Assembly (NCBI GenBank): GCA_965229335.1
Contig: OZ245874.1
Location: 186,001-250,000, forward strand
Direction of reading: 5' to 3'
From: JAFKFH01 sp017307375
GTDB taxonomy: Bacteria; Pseudomonadota; Alphaproteobacteria; Ferrovibrionales; Ferrovibrionaceae
Length of the DNA stretch: 64,000 nt
The notes beneath the pieces were generated by a model, which was given only the letters and a program-made list of their open reading frames with translations, did no database searches and had not been told where the DNA came from. Positions 64,000 through 64,000 of the stretch are shown here, one piece after another. A program made the translations under genes and the position numbers. The first letter of the stretch is position 1. Each line of letters starts with the position of its first letter.

Positions 64000-64000
64000 G

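Overview
The window is a GC-rich (clearly above 60% G+C), gene-dense bacterial chromosome segment. It most resembles an alphaproteobacterium of the Rhodospirillales type. Supporting features are the RegB/RegA redox two-component pair, an AroK-AroB fusion next to XerD and a CorC-like protein, the rpmH-rnpA-yidD-yidC-engB block, DUF2336 and BolA proteins, and leader-peptide attenuation of trp genes from apparently leaderless transcripts. I see no insertion sequences, phage genes, CRISPR arrays, rRNA or tRNA genes.

Layout. 1-2783: end of a monosaccharide ABC importer (ATPase, permease) and a sugar 1-dehydrogenase of the L-arabinose/D-galactose type. 2844-6072: FMN glutamate-synthase-like protein, PPOX-fold flavoprotein and divergent AraC regulator. 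6069-12815: a zinc-limitation island. It holds a short threonyl-tRNA synthetase paralogue behind a threonine-rich leader peptide and attenuator, a ZnuA-like binding protein, two tandem outer-membrane barrels, a ZigA-type COG0523 GTPase and a DUF1826 protein, with two Zur-box-like palindromes. 12855-15793: small exported protein, RegB, RegA and a beta-class DNA methyltransferase. 15800-22606: XerD and an exported repeat protein on the minus strand; AroKB, CorC-like and AEC transporter on the plus strand. 22594-26241: MOSC protein, TetR regulator, O-methyltransferase, MFS transporter, BolA. 26439-32503: dTDP-rhamnose operon (rfbCBDA) and a large GT2 glycosyltransferase. 32510-36093: ribosomal protein L34, RNase P protein, YidD, YidC, EngB. 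36103-41523: M16 peptidase, ArgB, TPR glycosyltransferase-like protein. 41528-45039: phosphorelay operon (response regulator, Hpt, hybrid kinase). 45232-50396: malate dehydrogenase, DUF2336, diguanylate cyclase, HAD nucleotidase, methyltransferase. 50393-61097: MetY, a LacI regulator and a catabolic regulon with a NitT/TauT-type importer, FAD oxidoreductase, M19 dipeptidase, aldehyde dehydrogenase, amidohydrolase and RidA, organised around a divergent promoter with two LacI-type operators. 61036-63999: trpBA with a trpL attenuator, and a cupin protein.

The most notable observation is the threonine attenuator at 6069-6238. A promoter, a leader peptide with six Thr codons among seven, an intrinsic terminator and a mutually exclusive antiterminator precede a thrS paralogue that has the zinc ligands but no editing domain. 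The gene sits beside Zur-controlled genes. This suggests that failure to charge tRNA-Thr, for example when the main zinc-dependent ThrRS is starved of zinc, switches on a spare synthetase. The promoter-to-ATG geometry is nearly the same as at the trpL attenuator at the other end of the window.
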